A model generated the notes under the pieces. That model did not search any database. It was not told where the DNA came from and saw only the letters and a list, made by a program, of their open reading frames with translations. Position numbers and translations under genes: made by a program. DNA of 8,188 nucleotides from BMS3ABIN04 sp965554225 (lineage in GTDB: Bacteria; Bacteroidota; Ignavibacteria; Ignavibacteriales; Melioribacteraceae), in assembly GCA_965554225.1 (NCBI GenBank), contig CBEVZC010000131.1, positions 1 through 8,188 on the forward strand, read 5' to 3'. This document shows positions 7,658-8,188 of the stretch, in pieces (the first letter of the stretch is position 1; each line of letters begins with the position of its first letter).

Positions 7658-8188
7658 TTATTTCATCTTTAACACAACGAATGTTACGTCGTCATCAGGA
7701 GCATTACCGTTTGTCCATTGTGATGCAGAATTCTTCATGTGTTCAATTATTTCTTCAGGTTCTTTTACTCCTACTGAATGGAACTCTGATTTTGTTCTGT
7801 CGTATCCATACATTTCACTATTTCCATTTAGTAGCTCAGGTAATCCATCACTAGCTAGCAATATTGTATCCCCTTTTTCTAAATGGCTTTCTTTAACGTC
7901 ATAAGGAAAATTGTTCATAGCTCCGAGCGGCATTCCCTTAATAAGAATTTCTTCAAGGGCATCATTCTTTTTCCTGTAAATTAATGCAGGCGGCATTGCC
8001 GCCGATGAAACTGTTAATTCGTTTCCTTTAATCTTCAGCATCATCAAACACATTGATAACTGATTTAATTTCATCCCCTTTATTACCCTTGTCATTTCAG
8101 AAAATGTGATTAAAATATCCGGATTAGGAGCGAGTATATTAAACATACTTTTTGTTGTTGTTACCATCGTTCCGGCTTTCATTCCATG
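7658..8188 (-). CDS. SpoIIE/RsbU-type PP2C phosphatase domain, C-terminal fragment of a third paralogue (runs off the right edge)
   Basis: The reading frame is open to the last base, giving 176 residues from HGMKAG to VVLKMK. The first His-Gly completes the GDATGHG block of the paralogues, so the ATG at 8180-8182 is internal and not the start; the gene begins beyond the window. Visible PP2C features are MKAGTMVTTTKS, AAMPPALIY, KGMPLGAM, LLASDGLPEL and PDDDVTF, including the last two metal-site acidic blocks. By eye it is about 80 percent identical to the matching part of the protein at 325-3669, and clearly less like the one at 3687-7481. The missing N-terminal part probably holds a coiled coil, membrane helix and propeller sensor like its neighbours, but that is inference. 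The stop codon is followed by structured 3' sequence and a likely terminator before the next gene at 7481. Confidence 0.88.
   Translation of the reverse strand, partial: HGMKAGTMVTTTKSMFNILAPNPDILITFSEMTRVIKGMKLNQLSMCLMMLKIKGNELTVSSAAMPPALIYRKKNDALEEILIKGMPLGAMNNFPYDVKESHLEKGDTILLASDGLPELLNGNSEMYGYDRTKSEFHSVGVKEPEEIIEHMKNSASQWTNGNAPDDDVTFVVLKMK

Noticed and set aside
7658..8182. A complete stand-alone small phosphatase starting at the ATG at 8180-8182
   Set aside because: The frame continues open to the window edge with His-Gly matching the GHG of the catalytic block, so that methionine is internal and the gene is truncated by the window.
1..8188. CRISPR arrays, tRNA or rRNA genes, transposases, attachment sites
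   Set aside because: No regularly spaced direct repeats, cloverleaf-like sequence, rRNA-like segment or transposase motif was seen on either strand; the only large-scale repetition is the paralogous protein-coding domains.

Overview
The window is AT-rich (roughly one third G+C by eye), and every supported gene lies on the minus strand. Gene style points to the Bacteroidota/Ignavibacteriota (FCB) side of the tree: very long membrane sensors built from two-component-regulator propeller blades plus a Y_Y_Y domain, and a FIST-domain neighbour. An Ignavibacteria-like organism is my best guess, but no taxonomic marker gene is present.

In transcription order (right to left) the layout is as follows. 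(1) The 3' end of a propeller/phosphatase paralogue runs off the right edge (7658-8188). (2) A 176-nt intergenic stretch holds three inverted repeats, one of them a plausible intrinsic terminator. (3) A 1264-residue sensor-phosphatase follows (3687-7481). (4) Only 17 nt further on, with its ribosome binding site in that gap, comes a second sensor-phosphatase of about 1114 residues (325-3669). (5) A ~190-nt gap contains imperfect palindromes that look like a dispersed intergenic repeat. (6) The first 43 codons of a FIST-domain protein run off the left edge (1-131).

The two complete proteins share one plan: signal peptide, 14 periplasmic propeller blades (probably two seven-bladed propellers), Y_Y_Y domain, one transmembrane helix, coiled coil, and a cytoplasmic SpoIIE/RsbU-type PP2C phosphatase. 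This is the architecture of hybrid two-component (HTCS-like) sensors with the histidine kinase replaced by a serine/threonine phosphatase. The phosphatase ends of all three paralogues are nearly the same in their catalytic blocks, while the sensor halves have diverged. The inference is that several extracellular or periplasmic signals feed one partner-switching output, probably a phosphorylated STAS-domain anti-anti-sigma factor, which is not in this window. The most unusual item is an extra ~100-residue beta-rich module inserted between propeller blades 10 and 11 of the 1264-residue protein.
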